From Polaromonas glacialis (GTDB taxonomy: Bacteria; Pseudomonadota; Gammaproteobacteria; Burkholderiales; Burkholderiaceae_C), in contig NZ_KL448323.1 in NCBI RefSeq assembly GCF_000709345.1, positions 3,066,516-3,130,515 of the forward strand: 64,000 nt of DNA. Direction: 5' to 3'. Each line of letters starts with the position of its first letter. The first letter of the stretch is position 1. The notes beneath the pieces were generated by a model. It was not told where the DNA came from. It saw only the letters and a list, made by a program, of their open reading frames with translations, and made no database searches. Positions 46,474-56,366 of the stretch are shown piece by piece. Both the position numbers and the translations under genes were made by a program.

Positions 46474-47996
46474 GCAGCTCCACTCCCATGAACCTTGACC
46501 TGCATGACCTTGGCGTTGCAACGCTCGCCGCCCAACTGGCCGCAGGCAGCATCTCCAGCGTCGAAGTCACGCAGCATTTCCTGAACCGCATCGGGCAGCA
46601 CGCCGGCCTGGGCGCTTTCCTCTCGGTCAACCCGGAAGTCTCGCTGGCACAGGCCAGAGCCGCCGATGCGCGGCTGGCCGCCGGCGAACGCACGCCGCTG
46701 CTGGGCGTGCCGCTGGCGCACAAGGACGTGTTTGTCACCCGCGACTTCCCGACCACCGCCGGCTCCAAAATGCTGGAGCACTACCGCAGTCCGTTCGATG
46801 CGACCGTCGTCAGCCGGCTGGGCGTTGGCCCCGGCGGCGCCGGCATGGTCACGCTGGGCAAGCTCAATTGCGACGAATTCGCCATGGGTTCGGGCAACGA
46901 GAACAGCGCCTACCAAAAAGTGCAAAACCCGTGGGACACCAGCCGCGTGCCGGGCGGCTCCTCGGGCGGATCGGCGGCGGCTGTGGCGGCGCGCCTCGTG
47001 CCCGCCGCCACCGGCACCGACACCGGCGGCTCGATCCGCCAGCCGGCATCGCTGACCGGCATCACCGGCATCAAGCCGACCTACGGCCGCTGCTCGCGCT
47101 ACGGCATGGTGGCGTTTGCCTCCAGCCTGGACCAGGCCGGCCCGATGGCACGCAGCGCGCTCGACTGCGCGCTGCTGCTGTCCGCCATGGCCGGGCCGGA
47201 CCCGGACCGCGACTCGACCTCGCTGGACCTGCCGGCGGTCGATTACGCTACGAATTTAATAGCTACTCCCGCAGATGGGACAAGCGAAAAGCCCCTAAAA
47301 GGCTTGCGAATCGGCCTGCCCACACAGTTTTTCGGCGCCGGCTGCGCGCCCGACGTGCTGGCCGCCGTGCGCGCGGCGCTGGCCGAGTTTGAAAAGCTCG
47401 GCGCCACGCTGGTCGATGTCAGCCTGCCGCTGACGGAATTGTCGATACCGGTCTATTACGTGATCGCCCCGGCCGAGGCCAGCAGCAACCTGAGCCGCTT
47501 CGACGGCGTGCGCTACGGCCACCGCGCAGCGCACTACACCGACCTGACCGACATGTACAAGAAGTCGCGTTCGGAAGGCTTTGGCGACGAGGCGACGCGC
47601 CGCATCATGATCGGCACCTACGTGCTGAGCCACGGCTACTACGACGCCTACTATTTGAAGGCGCAAAAAATCCGCCGCCTGATCGCGCAGGATTTCCAGA
47701 CCGCTTTTGCGCAGTGCGACGTGATTGCCGGGCCGGTGTCGCCCACGGTCGCCTGGAAAATCGGCGAAAAATCCGACGATCCGGTCGCCAGCTACCTGGC
47801 CGACATCTACACCCTGTCGTCCAGCCTGGCCGGTTTGCCCGGCATGAGCATTCCGGCCGGCTTTGGCGCGGGCGGCATGCCGGTCGGCCTGCAGCTGATC
47901 GGCAACTATTTCAAGGAAGCGCAGCTGCTGGGCGCGGCGCACCAGTTTCAGCTGGCGACCGACTGGCACCAGAAAGCCCCAGGAGCCGCAGCATGA
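46470..47996 (+). CDS. gatA: Asp/Glu-tRNA amidotransferase subunit A
   Basis: 508 residues. Amidase-signature triad: Lys85 ([10 protein letters not shown]), cis-Ser164 ([20 protein letters not shown]), Ser188 ([14 protein letters not shown]). It releases ammonia from glutamine, which GatB uses to make Gln-tRNA(Gln) or Asn-tRNA(Asn). Odd: residues about 259-277 ([18 protein letters not shown]) are encoded by a family 1 dispersed repeat lying before [15 protein letters not shown], so the repeat is tolerated in frame. Overlaps gatC and gatB by 4 bases each. Confidence 0.95.
   Translation: MSSSTPMNLDLHDLGVATLAAQLAAGSISSVEVTQHFLNRIGQHAGLGAFLSVNPEVSLAQARAADARLAAGERTPLLGVPLAHKDVFVTRDFPTTAGSKMLEHYRSPFDATVVSRLGVGPGGAGMVTLGKLNCDEFAMGSGNENSAYQKVQNPWDTSRVPGGSSGGSAAAVAARLVPAATGTDTGGSIRQPASLTGITGIKPTYGRCSRYGMVAFASSLDQAGPMARSALDCALLLSAMAGPDPDRDSTSLDLPAVDYATNLIATPADGTSEKPLKGLRIGLPTQFFGAGCAPDVLAAVRAALAEFEKLGATLVDVSLPLTELSIPVYYVIAPAEASSNLSRFDGVRYGHRAAHYTDLTDMYKKSRSEGFGDEATRRIMIGTYVLSHGYYDAYYLKAQKIRRLIAQDFQTAFAQCDVIAGPVSPTVAWKIGEKSDDPVASYLADIYTLSSSLAGLPGMSIPAGFGAGGMPVGLQLIGNYFKEAQLLGAAHQFQLATDWHQKAPGAAA
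47249..47304. repeat. Dispersed AT-dyad/GC repeat (family 1) inside gatA
   Basis: CTACGAATTTAATAGCTACT ... AAGCGAAAAGCCCCTAAAAG; the frame of gatA is kept. Confidence 0.65.
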
Positions 47997-49450
47997 GCAA
48001 GACCACCCCATCCCTCTTGGTGCAGGGCTACGAAGTCGTCATCGGCTTTGAAACCCACACCCAGCTGACGACGCAGTCGAAAATCTTCAGCCGCGCCTCG
48101 ACCGCCTTTGGCGCCGAGCCCAATACCCAGGCGTCCGCCGTGGACTTCGCATTGCCCGGCGCGCTGCCGGTGATGAACAAGGGCGCGGTCCAGCGTGCCA
48201 TCGAGTTCGGCCTGGCGGTGAACGCGCACATTGCCGAAACAAGCATCTTTGCCCGCAAGAACTACTTCTACCCCGACCTGCCCAAGGGCTACCAGATCAG
48301 CCAGTTCGAGATTCCCGTGGTGCAGGGCGGCGTGGTCGAGTTTTTCCTGGATGGCGAGAAAAAATCCGTGCGGCTGGTGCGCGCCCACCTGGAAGAAGAC
48401 GCCGGCAAGTCGCTGCATGAAGACTTCATCGGCATGAGCGGCATCGACCTGAACCGCGCCGGCACGCCGCTGCTCGAAATCGTCACCGAACCCGACATGC
48501 GCTCAACGCTTGAGGCCGTGGCCTATGCCAGGGAGCTGCACAAGATCGTCACCTGGATCGGCATCTGCGACGGCAACATGCAGGAAGGCAGTTTTCGCTG
48601 CGACGCCAACGTGTCGGTCAGGAAGCCCGGCGCCGAGCTCGGCACGCGCCGCGAGATCAAGAACCTGAACAGCTTCAAGTTCATGCAGCAGGCGATGGAC
48701 TACGAGGTGCGCTGGCAGATCGAGCAGATCGAGGACGGCCATGAAATCCAGCAGGCGACCGTGCTGTTCGATCCGGACACGGGCGAGACGCGCAGCATGC
48801 GCAGCAAGGAAGACGCGGCCGACTACCGCTATTTCCCCGACCCGGACTTGCCGCCGCTGGTGATTGGCCGCGACTGGGTGGAAAAGACCCGCTCGGAAAT
48901 GTCGGAACTGCCGCGCGTGATGGCGGCACGCTTCATCGCCGACTACGGACTGAGCGAGTACGATGCCGGCCAGTTGACGCAGAGCAACGCGACGGCGGCC
49001 TATTTCGAAGCGGTGGCGAGCGCCAGCGGGCAAGCCAAGCTGGCCAGCAACTGGGTGATGGGCGAGCTGTCGCGCCGCCTGAACACGGAAGAAAAATCGA
49101 TTGAGGCTTCGGCCGTCAGCACGGCGCAACTGGCGGCGCTGATTGGCCGCATCGCCGACGGAACAATCTCCAACAATGCGGCCCGGCAGGTGTTTGACGC
49201 CTTGTGGACGGGCGAAGGCCAGGACGTGGACGCGCTGATCGACGCCAAGGGCCTCAAGCAAATGAGCGACACCGGCGAACTCGAAACCATCATCGACGGC
49301 GTGCTCGCGGCGAATGCCAGGAACGTCGAGGAAGTGCGCGCCGGCAATAGCAAAGCCTTCAACGCCCTGGTCGGCCAGGCCATGAAGGCGACCAAGGGCA
49401 AGGCCAACCCGGCGCAGGTGAATGAATTGCTGAAGAAAAAGCTGGCTTGA
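47993..49450 (+). CDS. gatB: Asp/Glu-tRNA amidotransferase subunit B
   Basis: 485 residues from ATG 47993, AGGAG upstream, ATGA overlap with gat[21 protein letters not shown], the kinase-like core with [15 protein letters not shown] and [32 protein letters not shown], and a C-terminal tRNA-binding YqeY-like tail (about 335-485). It phosphorylates and amidates mischarged Glu- or Asp-tRNA. Its presence implies indirect Gln- and/or Asn-tRNA synthesis. Confidence 0.97.
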   Translation: MSKTTPSLLVQGYEVVIGFETHTQLTTQSKIFSRASTAFGAEPNTQASAVDFALPGALPVMNKGAVQRAIEFGLAVNAHIAETSIFARKNYFYPDLPKGYQISQFEIPVVQGGVVEFFLDGEKKSVRLVRAHLEEDAGKSLHEDFIGMSGIDLNRAGTPLLEIVTEPDMRSTLEAVAYARELHKIVTWIGICDGNMQEGSFRCDANVSVRKPGAELGTRREIKNLNSFKFMQQAMDYEVRWQIEQIEDGHEIQQATVLFDPDTGETRSMRSKEDAADYRYFPDPDLPPLVIGRDWVEKTRSEMSELPRVMAARFIADYGLSEYDAGQLTQSNATAAYFEAVASASGQAKLASNWVMGELSRRLNTEEKSIEASAVSTAQLAALIGRIADGTISNNAARQVFDALWTGEGQDVDALIDAKGLKQMSDTGELETIIDGVLAANARNVEEVRAGNSKAFNALVGQAMKATKGKANPAQVNELLKKKLA

Positions 49451-49469
49451 CGCCCGGCTTTCCAGCCAT

Positions 49470-49534
49470 CAAAATGCTATTGAAACTGTAGCTGCAAATG
49501 CATGCCAGTATTGCGTAAACAGGCAATCCGGCTT
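49470..49534. repeat. Dispersed AT-dyad/GC repeat (family 1)
   Basis: AAAATGCTATTGAAACTGTA, GCTGCAAATGC, then AGTATTGCGTAAACAGGC and GGCTTAAA, 20 bases after the gatB stop. Confidence 0.7.
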
Positions 49535-49540
49535 AAAAAT

Positions 49541-50245
49541 TCAGTTCCTGACGGTCCGGGAACCGCTGGCGCCGCTACCGGCGGGCGGATTCGCCAGCGC
49601 CCACAGCAGCCTGAGCTTGGCGAGCTCTTCGTCAAAGCGCTGGTTGACGCGCTTTTTTTCCTGTTCCTGGTCGGCAATGAAGCGTTGCTGGATGGCGACG
49701 TCCCCCGCGTTTTCTTCCAGCCTGCGCTTGAGCGATCCGGGCGCTTTGGACGGGTCCTTGACGTAGAACTCCAGTTCACCGCCCAGGGACTTGCGCTGGT
49801 CAGCCAGTTCGCCGCGCCGCTTGTTTGATGCCTTGATGATTTCATCGATCTGCAGCAGCGCGGCCGCGCGTTCGCGGTCATGCACTTCAGGCGTGGGATA
49901 GCGCAGCAGCAGCGCCTTGTCGCGGCGCCGCTCCTCGGCTTCGCGGGCGCGCAGCTCGGCCGCCCGCCTGTCCTTTTCATCCTGCGCGGACTGTTCATGC
50001 GCGGTCAGCGAGGGGCCGATCTGGCGCTTGACCATGCCGGACGGCGACAGCGCGCGCTGGGCGCGGTCGGTGCATTCGGCAATCGGCCGGTCGGCGGTGA
50101 GGGTGCGGCCCCTCGCATCCACGCAGGAGTAGATGTCCTGCGCCGCCGCAACGCCACCCAGCAAAAAAGCCAGCCCTGCCAGAGCGGGCGTGAGCAGTGA
50201 GGACAGGCGCAATTTGGTTTCTTCAGTTGACGCCGTAGCGTTCAC
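49541..50245 (-). CDS. DUF4124 domain protein, exported, coiled coil
   Basis: 234 residues from GTG 50245, overlapping the pyrE stop by 23 bases; TTG 50212, right after GAAGAAA, would avoid the overlap and start at the signal peptide. Signal peptide [20 protein letters not shown] then [20 protein letters not shown], the DUF4124 core with its paired Cys (YSC, AEC). Residues 85-215 are charged and strongly helical ([40 protein letters not shown]). Envelope function unknown. Confidence 0.82.
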   Translation of the reverse strand: MNATASTEETKLRLSSLLTPALAGLAFLLGGVAAAQDIYSCVDARGRTLTADRPIAECTDRAQRALSPSGMVKRQIGPSLTAHEQSAQDEKDRRAAELRAREAEERRRDKALLLRYPTPEVHDRERAAALLQIDEIIKASNKRRGELADQRKSLGGELEFYVKDPSKAPGSLKRRLEENAGDVAIQQRFIADQEQEKKRVNQRFDEELAKLRLLWALANPPAGSGASGSRTVRN

Positions 50246-50978
50246 GGTAGGCCAGAACAGACTGGTAATGGTCTTTCAGCTGCGCCGCATCGGCGCTTTC
50301 GCCGCCAGTTGCCGGGTCGCTGTGCAAAGCCAGATACTGCAGCAAGTCGCTCAGCCGCGCAATGGCGCAAACCTGCAATCCGAGTTGCCGCGTGACATAT
50401 TGCACCGCGCTGTGCTCGACGTCCACGCCGTTTTCAGTGGCTTTTTCCTGGCGGTCCAGCGCAATCGCCACCGCGTGCGGCGTGGCGCCGGCCGCCTGGA
50501 TCAGCGCGATCGACTCGCGCACGGCGGTTCCGGCGGACATCACGTCATCGACGATCAGCACCCGCCCCGCAAGCTTTGCCCCGACCAGCGTGCCGCCCTC
50601 GCCGTGGTCCTTGGCCTCCTTGCGGTTGTAGGCGAACGGCAGGTTGCGGCCGAGCCGCGCCAGTTCGATGGCGACGGCTGCGGCCAGCGGAATGCCCTTG
50701 TAAGCCGGGCCAAAGATCATGTCGAACGCCAGTCCGCTGCGCTGCTCTTCGGCCAGCAGCGCGCGCGCATAAAATTGCGCCAGCCGGCCGAGCTTGGCGC
50801 CGTCGTCAAACAGGCCGGCGTTGAAAAAGTAGGGGCTCATGCGGCCGGCCTTGGTCTTGAACTGGCCGAAGCGCAGCACCCCCGATTCGACGGCAAACTG
50901 CACGAATTCCTGGGCCAAGCTGCTGTTCGCCGGCGTTTCCACGTCCTGATGGCCTGCCCGCCCTGTTGTCGTATTCAT
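50223..50978 (-). CDS. pyrE: Orotate phosphoribosyltransferase
   Basis: 251 residues from ATG 50978 ([20 protein letters not shown]); ATG 50996 is six codons earlier. [53 protein letters not shown], and the PRPP loop [19 protein letters not shown]. Catalyses orotate plus PRPP to OMP in pyrimidine synthesis. Divergent from the exonuclease III gene, 21 bases between start codons. Confidence 0.95.
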   Translation of the reverse strand: MNTTTGRAGHQDVETPANSSLAQEFVQFAVESGVLRFGQFKTKAGRMSPYFFNAGLFDDGAKLGRLAQFYARALLAEEQRSGLAFDMIFGPAYKGIPLAAAVAIELARLGRNLPFAYNRKEAKDHGEGGTLVGAKLAGRVLIVDDVMSAGTAVRESIALIQAAGATPHAVAIALDRQEKATENGVDVEHSAVQYVTRQLGLQVCAIARLSDLLQYLALHSDPATGGESADAAQLKDHYQSVLAYRERYGVN

Positions 50979-50999
50979 TGAAAATCCCATGTTCACGCT

Positions 51000-52067
51000 A
51001 TGTTTAGATTAACCAGCCTCAACCTCAACGGCATTCGTTCCGCCGCCACCAAGGGCCTTCAGCAATGGATGGCCGAGTCACTGCCCGATTGTATTTGCGT
51101 GCAGGAGCTCAAGGCGCAGGCGGCCGACCTGAGCGGGCGATTTGAAGAAATTGCCGGACACAAGGGCTATTTTCAGTTTGCCGAGAAAAAAGGCTATTCG
51201 GGCGTCGGCATCTACACCCGCCACGAACCGAGCGACGTGATCGTCGGCTACGGCTCGACCGAGTTCGATGCCGAAGGCCGATATGTCGAGCTGCGCTTTG
51301 ACCGGCCCGGCCGCGCGCACAGCCCGAAACTGTCCATCATCAGCTGCTATTTTCCCAGCGGCTCGTCGGGCGAGGAACGCCAGGCGGCCAAGTTCCGCTT
51401 CCTGGCCGAACTGTATCCGCACCTGGCGGCCTTGAGGCAGTGCGGCGGCACCCCGCGCGAATTCGTGCTGTGCGGCGACATCAACATCGCGCACCAGGAA
51501 ATAGACTTGAAGAACTTCAAGGGCAACCGCAAGAACAGCGGCTTTCTGCCCGAAGAGCGCGCCTGGATGAGCGGTCTATTGACCCCCACGCTCCCCACTG
51601 CGTGTGGTTCGCTGCCCTTGCAGGGCGCCACGCCGCCGGAGGCGGCGCATCTGCAGGCTGTCCAAGCCCGCGCAGGCGGGCTCGGAGCCGCAGCCTTCAG
51701 CCCCGAAGGGGCCGCTGCGCCTGCGACCCGGCAAAGCCGGTTCCGCGGCCCCGGCTTGCAAGAGACTTCTATGACCGTCGCCGTTGCACCTGCAACTGCA
51801 ACTGCAACTGCAACTGCCCTGGACAGTCCGGCAAAGGGTGGTGGCCTGGTCGATGTCTACCGCCAACTGCACCCGGCCACCACCGGCGACGCCTACACCT
51901 GGTGGAGCAACCGGGGCCAGGCCTATGCGAAGAACGTCGGCTGGCGGCTGGACTACCACCTGGCCACGCCCGGATTTGGCGCCACCGCCCGGTCGGCGGC
52001 GATTCACAAGGCGCAGCGCTTCAGCGACCATGCGCCGCTGACGATTGACTACGACTGGACGCTTTGA
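51000..52067 (+). CDS. xth: Exodeoxyribonuclease III with 86-residue repeat-encoded insertion
   Basis: 355 residues against about 256-270 usual. Catalytic residues are all there: Glu36 (CVQELKAQ), Asp160/Asn162 (LCGDINIAH), Asp318 ([10 protein letters not shown]), His344 ([10 protein letters not shown]). Residues about 195-280, between [10 protein letters not shown] and [11 protein letters not shown], are alien: [14 protein letters not shown], a Gly/Ala/Pro stretch, [18 protein letters not shown] and an ATATATATA run. The DNA behind them (51582-51839) is a family 2 repeat plus a 6-base tandem. The frame is kept and no stop arises, so a functional enzyme with a surface loop is likely. Removes 3' blocks and cuts abasic sites in base-excision repair. 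Confidence 0.93.
   Translation: MFRLTSLNLNGIRSAATKGLQQWMAESLPDCICVQELKAQAADLSGRFEEIAGHKGYFQFAEKKGYSGVGIYTRHEPSDVIVGYGSTEFDAEGRYVELRFDRPGRAHSPKLSIISCYFPSGSSGEERQAAKFRFLAELYPHLAALRQCGGTPREFVLCGDINIAHQEIDLKNFKGNRKNSGFLPEERAWMSGLLTPTLPTACGSLPLQGATPPEAAHLQAVQARAGGLGAAAFSPEGAAAPATRQSRFRGPGLQETSMTVAVAPATATATATALDSPAKGGGLVDVYRQLHPATTGDAYTWWSNRGQAYAKNVGWRLDYHLATPGFGATARSAAIHKAQRFSDHAPLTIDYDWTL
51582..51839 (+). repeat. Family 2 repeat plus hexanucleotide tandem inserted in xth
   Basis: Begins GACCCCCACGCTCCCC (an out-of-frame TGA directly before the C run), contains CCCGAAGGGGCCGCTGCGCC and CGGTTCCGCGGCCCC, the end motif of the repeat, then four TGCAAC units (51791-51814). Confidence 0.88.
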
Positions 52068-52081
52068 ACGCAGGCCTGGCG

Positions 52082-53875
52082 TCAGACAGCTTGCAGGCTT
52101 TCGGCATCTTCAGGGCAGGATGCGGTGGCAGAAGGCGACAAGGTGACAAACACCGAGGTGCCTTCGCCCGGCGCCGATTGCACCCAGATGCGCCCGTGGT
52201 GCCGGGCCGTGATGCGCTCGCAGGTCGTCAGCCCGATGCCGGTTCCGCTGAATTCGCTCAGCGTGTGAAAGCGCTGAAAGGGCTTGAACAGCCCTTCGGC
52301 CTGGCTCGCGTCAAAGCCCACCCCATTGTCCTGAACGCAAAACACCACCTCGGGCGCCTGCGCCTCCAGCAGCAGCGCAATGCACGCATCGTCGCGCTTG
52401 CCGGTGAACTTCCAGGCGTTGCCCAGCAAATTGGCCAGCAGCGGCCGAACCAGGCCCGGGTCCGCGCGCACCTGCAGCGACACGGGCGAGTCAAAGCGCA
52501 CCTGGCGGTGCGGCTCCTGCGCCTGGAGTTCTTCCAGGATGTCATATGCAACCGGAATCAGGTCCACGTCCTCGATGGCGAGTAAGGCCGTGGACACCCG
52601 CGAAAGCGCCAGCAGTTCATTGACCAGGCTGGCCATCTGCTTGGCTGCACGCTCGATGCGGCCGGTCAGGCGGGCGCCATCTTCATTCAACACGGCGCCG
52701 TAGCGTTTTTGCAAAATCTGGGTAAAACCGACGACCGACAGCAGCGGCGACTTCAGGTCATGGGCGATGGTCCGGGCAAAGGCGTCGAGCTCGGCATTGA
52801 CGCGCACCAGCTCGACCGTTCGCGCGGCAACCAGCCGTTCGAGTTCGACATGCGTTTGCGCACGCAGCGCTTCGTGTGCTTTTTCAGCCGTGATGTCTTC
52901 CACGATGCCGCCCATCAATGTCACCAGGCCTTCGGCATCGACGATGAGCCGCTTGCGGTCCAGAACCCACTTGACCTCGCCTGATGGCATGCGGATACGG
53001 TATTCGCAATTGGATTCGCCTGTTGCTTGAAGTACCCGGTGCGACGCACTGGCGATGTCCGCATCCTGCGGATGCACGGCCTGCAGCCAGAGGTCCGGGT
53101 TGGCCATCATCGCTTGCGGGCTCGCCCCATAGACCCGTTCCAGCGCCGGGCTGACATACAGCACGGTCCGCCCGTCAGCCGAGGCCATCCACAGCACGCT
53201 GGCAAGGCTTTGGTGAAGCTGGCGAAACTGCGACTCCTGGCGCTCAAGGGCGTGCTTGGACAGCACTTCGGCCGTGACGTCGATGGCCATCACCATTTCC
53301 GCCTTGCGCTGCAAGAACTCCACCGCATGCGCGGTGAGGTGGACAGACACCTGTTCGCCGGACTTCCTGCGGTGACGCACCACGCCCATGTCGCGGTGGC
53401 TCTGGTGCGGGCCGTGCATGAGCGCCTGCAGGTGCGAATGGTCCTCGGCCGGCGACAAGTCGGCCAGTTTCATGGACAGCAGCGCTTCACGCGTATAGCC
53501 GTAAAACAGGACGGCAGCGTCATTCACGGCGATGAATTCCAGGGTCTGCCGGTCATACACCCACATGGGCTTGGGATGCTGCATGAACAGGTCACGGACC
53601 TGCAAATCGGAGTCCTCGGCGTGGCTGGATGCCCGCAACAGCCGCTGAAAACCCGTGCGCATCAGGAAAATCAAACCCAGCGAGGTCGCGAGAACATAAA
53701 AGAGCCCTTTGTACCGCTGCGCCGTTGCCACCCATGCCGGGTCGCTGGAAATGGACGATACCAGGGAGTCCGAAGCAAGGATCCACAGGCATCCGAGCAC
53801 GCCATAGAGCACACCGGTTGCCAGTGCGAACCGTGAGATGTTCGACTTTCGGATTGCTTTGAAATTTTCAGACAT
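52082..53875 (-). CDS. Membrane-bound PAS sensor histidine kinase
   Basis: 597 residues from ATG 53875 (MSENFKAIRKSNISRFALAT). Two membrane helices (about 16-36 and 57-75), two PAS domains (about 100-205, with FIAVNDAAVLFYGYTREALL; 225-335, with SVLWMASADGRTVLYVSPAL and GIVEDITAEKAHEAL), a short coiled coil, the HisKA H-box with His372 (ARTIAHDLKSPLLSV), and HATPase motifs NLLGNAWKF, DNGVGFD, GTGIGL. It phosphorylates itself, then an unknown response regulator; none is adjacent. The form resembles the phytochrome-type kinase group without a chromophore domain. Confidence 0.93.
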   Translation of the reverse strand: MSENFKAIRKSNISRFALATGVLYGVLGCLWILASDSLVSSISSDPAWVATAQRYKGLFYVLATSLGLIFLMRTGFQRLLRASSHAEDSDLQVRDLFMQHPKPMWVYDRQTLEFIAVNDAAVLFYGYTREALLSMKLADLSPAEDHSHLQALMHGPHQSHRDMGVVRHRRKSGEQVSVHLTAHAVEFLQRKAEMVMAIDVTAEVLSKHALERQESQFRQLHQSLASVLWMASADGRTVLYVSPALERVYGASPQAMMANPDLWLQAVHPQDADIASASHRVLQATGESNCEYRIRMPSGEVKWVLDRKRLIVDAEGLVTLMGGIVEDITAEKAHEALRAQTHVELERLVAARTVELVRVNAELDAFARTIAHDLKSPLLSVVGFTQILQKRYGAVLNEDGARLTGRIERAAKQMASLVNELLALSRVSTALLAIEDVDLIPVAYDILEELQAQEPHRQVRFDSPVSLQVRADPGLVRPLLANLLGNAWKFTGKRDDACIALLLEAQAPEVVFCVQDNGVGFDASQAEGLFKPFQRFHTLSEFSGTGIGLTTCERITARHHGRIWVQSAPGEGTSVFVTLSPSATASCPEDAESLQAV

Positions 53876-54043
53876 GGCAATCCAGGTTAACTGCAGATGC
53901 TGTGCCATGCACAACATGGCAGCCGTTCGCGGTGCCGGCGCCTGTAATTGCAAGCGCCTGCCGCCGGCCAGATTATTCCAGATTGCCTGAGCGAATCAGG
54001 CCTGCTTCCGAGTCCTGATACGGCCGTGTATTGATCTGCCCGT

Positions 54044-54256
54044 TTAGGCCGTGGCGGCGCTCTTGGTGCGAAAAATCACTTCTCCATCGGGAACGCGCAC
54101 CACCCGAACTTCCGTCTGGAACGGCCGGGTCAGGCTCTTGGCCGCCACCGCCACAGCCAGCGAACTGTTGTCGTAAAGATGGTCGAAATCAATCGACAGC
54201 AGCAAGTTGCTGGTCAGCGTGCCGCTGCTTTCGATCCGGTATTTGGGAGTGGACAT
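54044..54256 (-). CDS. Small hypothetical protein, 70 residues
   Basis: ATG 54256 with AAGGG nine bases upstream. MSTPKYRIESSGTLTSNLLL, then SIDFDHLYDNSSLAVAVAAK and EVRVVRVPDGEVIFRTKSAA. Beta-rich and soluble, with no Cys, signal or membrane helix. No family recognised; the composition and ribosome-binding site speak for a real gene. Confidence 0.6.
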   Translation of the reverse strand: MSTPKYRIESSGTLTSNLLLSIDFDHLYDNSSLAVAVAAKSLTRPFQTEVRVVRVPDGEVIFRTKSAATA

Positions 54257-54587
54257 GAAAAACCCTTGTCTTTAATAGTTATCAACCTGACCAGAACTTG
54301 TTCACGCCGGCTCTCGCGAGCAGTTGGGGGAAAAGCATGGCCGTTGTCGGGTGCAACTTGCGTTACCTGGAAAACCCAACAGCAAGGGGATGTAATTTAG
54401 GGTAGTTCAGCCGATGAAAACATCCCCTCGACAAGGGATTTAAGTGTTTTTTTCGTCAATAAATGTAACTTCATGCACGGCGCGGTAACCTGACCACCCG
54501 GCTAGAAAGCCGTTGACGGCTCTGTGCGATGGCCTGACAGGGGATTTTGGGATACTGCAGCGCATGATCCGCCCTGAAGAATAAGCC
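54257..54587. other. 331-bp region without a recognised gene
   Basis: AT-richer than its neighbours. It contains an imperfect dyad (ATCCCC-TCGACA-AGGGAT, 54422-54440) followed by a T-rich stretch, and probably the promoters of the small protein (minus) and ABC exporter (plus). No dispersed repeat here. Confidence 0.4.
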
Positions 54588-56363
54588 ATGCACATCCTCT
54601 GGACCTATCTGCGGCCGCACCGCGCGCTTGCGGCGCTTGCGCTGCTGCTGGCCGCCATCAGCCAGGTGCTGGCGCTGGTCGATCCGATCATTTTCGGCAG
54701 GATCATCGACGACTACGCCATCGGCCGCGCTGGCAAGACCGAAGAAGAACTGGTGTCGGGCGTGCTGACGCTGCTCGGGCTGGCGGTGGGGGTGGCCGTG
54801 CTGTCGCGGCTGGCCAAGACGCTGCAGGACTATGCGACGCGGCTGCTGGTGCAGAAATTCGGCACGCAGATCTTCAACGATGGCCTGCGCCAGGTGCTGC
54901 GGCTGAAATACCAGGAATTCGAGGACCTGCGCAGCGGTGAAACGCTGTCGCTGCTGCAAAAGGTGCGCGCCGACAGCGAGCGCTTCATCAACGCCTTCAT
55001 CAACACACTGTTCGCGGCCATCGTCGGCATTGCGTTCCTGACCTGGTATTCGGTGACCAAGCACTGGCTGCTGGTGCCGGTGTTCCTAGTCGGCGTGCTG
55101 CTGATGGGCGGGCTGACCGGGCTGCTGAGCCGCGAGATCAAGACCCAGCAGCGCTCCATCGTTCGCGAGACCAACCGCAACTCGGGCTTCATCACCGAGT
55201 CGCTGCGCAACATTGAACTGATCAAGAGCCTGGGCCTGACCTTTCCGGAGATACGGCGGCTGCAGGCGCAGACGATGAAAATCTTTGCGCTGGAGATGAA
55301 GAAGGTCAGGCGCATCCGGTGGCTGTCCTTCCTGCAGGGAAGCACGCTGAGCCTGCTCAAGCTGGCAATCTTGTTTGCCCTGCTGTGGCTGATCTTTCGC
55401 GACGTGCTGAGCACCGGCGAGCTGATCGCCATGCAGTTCATCTCGGTGGCGATTTTTGCGCCGCTGCAGGAACTGGGCAATGTCATCGTCGCCTACCGCG
55501 AAGTCGAGACATCGCTGCTGAACTTTGACGCGCTGATGAACAAGCCGGTCGAGCGGCGGCCCGAGTCGCCGGTCAAGATCGGGCCGGTCACGTCGGTGCG
55601 CTTCACCGATGTCAGCTTTCGCCACAAGGGCGCCGCCGACAACGCGCTGGAGTCGCTGTCGTTTTCGGCCGGGCTGGGCGACACCATCGCGTTTGTCGGC
55701 CCGTCGGGCTCGGGCAAGTCCACGCTGGTCAAGCTGCTGGTCGGCCTGTACTCGCCGGCCAGCGGCCAGGTGTTCTACAACGGTATTTCGACCCGCGACC
55801 TGCGCTACAACGAGGTGCGGCGGCAAATCGGCTTTGTCACGCAGGAAACGCACCTGTTTGCCGGCACGCTGCGCGAGAACCTCCAGTTCGTCAAGCCCGA
55901 CGCGACCGACGCCGAAATCATCGCCGCGATGGAGCAGGCGTCTTGCGCCTACCTACTGGACAAGTCGCCCGAGGGGCTGGACCTGGTCATCGGCGAGTCA
56001 GGTATGAAGTTGTCGGGCGGCGAAAAGCAGCGGCTGTCGATTGCCCGGGCCCTGATCCGCCACCCGCGCCTGCTGATTTTTGACGAGGCCACGTCGGCGC
56101 TCGATTCGATCACCGAGGAGCAGATCACCCGCACGGTGCGCCAGCTGTCGGCCAGCAGCAGCCGCATCACGCTGCTGATTGCCCACCGCCTCTCGACCAT
56201 CATGCATGCCAACACCATCTTCGTGCTGGAAAAGGGCGGCATCGTGGAAAGCGGCAGCCATGTGGAACTGCTCGACGCCAAGGGGCTGTACTACGCCATG
56301 TGGCGCCAGCAGATCGGCGAACGGCCGAGCCGGCACGCTGCGGTGGCGTCAATCGACGACTAG
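54588..56363 (+). CDS. ABC exporter, fused membrane and ATPase domains
   Basis: 591 residues. Six membrane helices in residues 1-310 (HILWTYLRPHRALAALALLL at the start), then an ATPase domain: Walker A GPSGSGKSTLVKLLVGL at about 371, Q-loop GFVTQETHLF, signature LSGGEKQRLSIARAL at about 474, Walker B RLLIFDEATSALDS, switch His in LLIAHRLSTI. MsbA/ATM1-like half-transporter working as a homodimer; the substrate is not evident. Followed after 3 bases by a convergent RIO kinase gene. Confidence 0.92.
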   Translation: MHILWTYLRPHRALAALALLLAAISQVLALVDPIIFGRIIDDYAIGRAGKTEEELVSGVLTLLGLAVGVAVLSRLAKTLQDYATRLLVQKFGTQIFNDGLRQVLRLKYQEFEDLRSGETLSLLQKVRADSERFINAFINTLFAAIVGIAFLTWYSVTKHWLLVPVFLVGVLLMGGLTGLLSREIKTQQRSIVRETNRNSGFITESLRNIELIKSLGLTFPEIRRLQAQTMKIFALEMKKVRRIRWLSFLQGSTLSLLKLAILFALLWLIFRDVLSTGELIAMQFISVAIFAPLQELGNVIVAYREVETSLLNFDALMNKPVERRPESPVKIGPVTSVRFTDVSFRHKGAADNALESLSFSAGLGDTIAFVGPSGSGKSTLVKLLVGLYSPASGQVFYNGISTRDLRYNEVRRQIGFVTQETHLFAGTLRENLQFVKPDATDAEIIAAMEQASCAYLLDKSPEGLDLVIGESGMKLSGGEKQRLSIARALIRHPRLLIFDEATSALDSITEEQITRTVRQLSASSSRITLLIAHRLSTIMHANTIFVLEKGGIVESGSHVELLDAKGLYYAMWRQQIGERPSRHAAVASIDD

Positions 56364-56366
56364 CCG

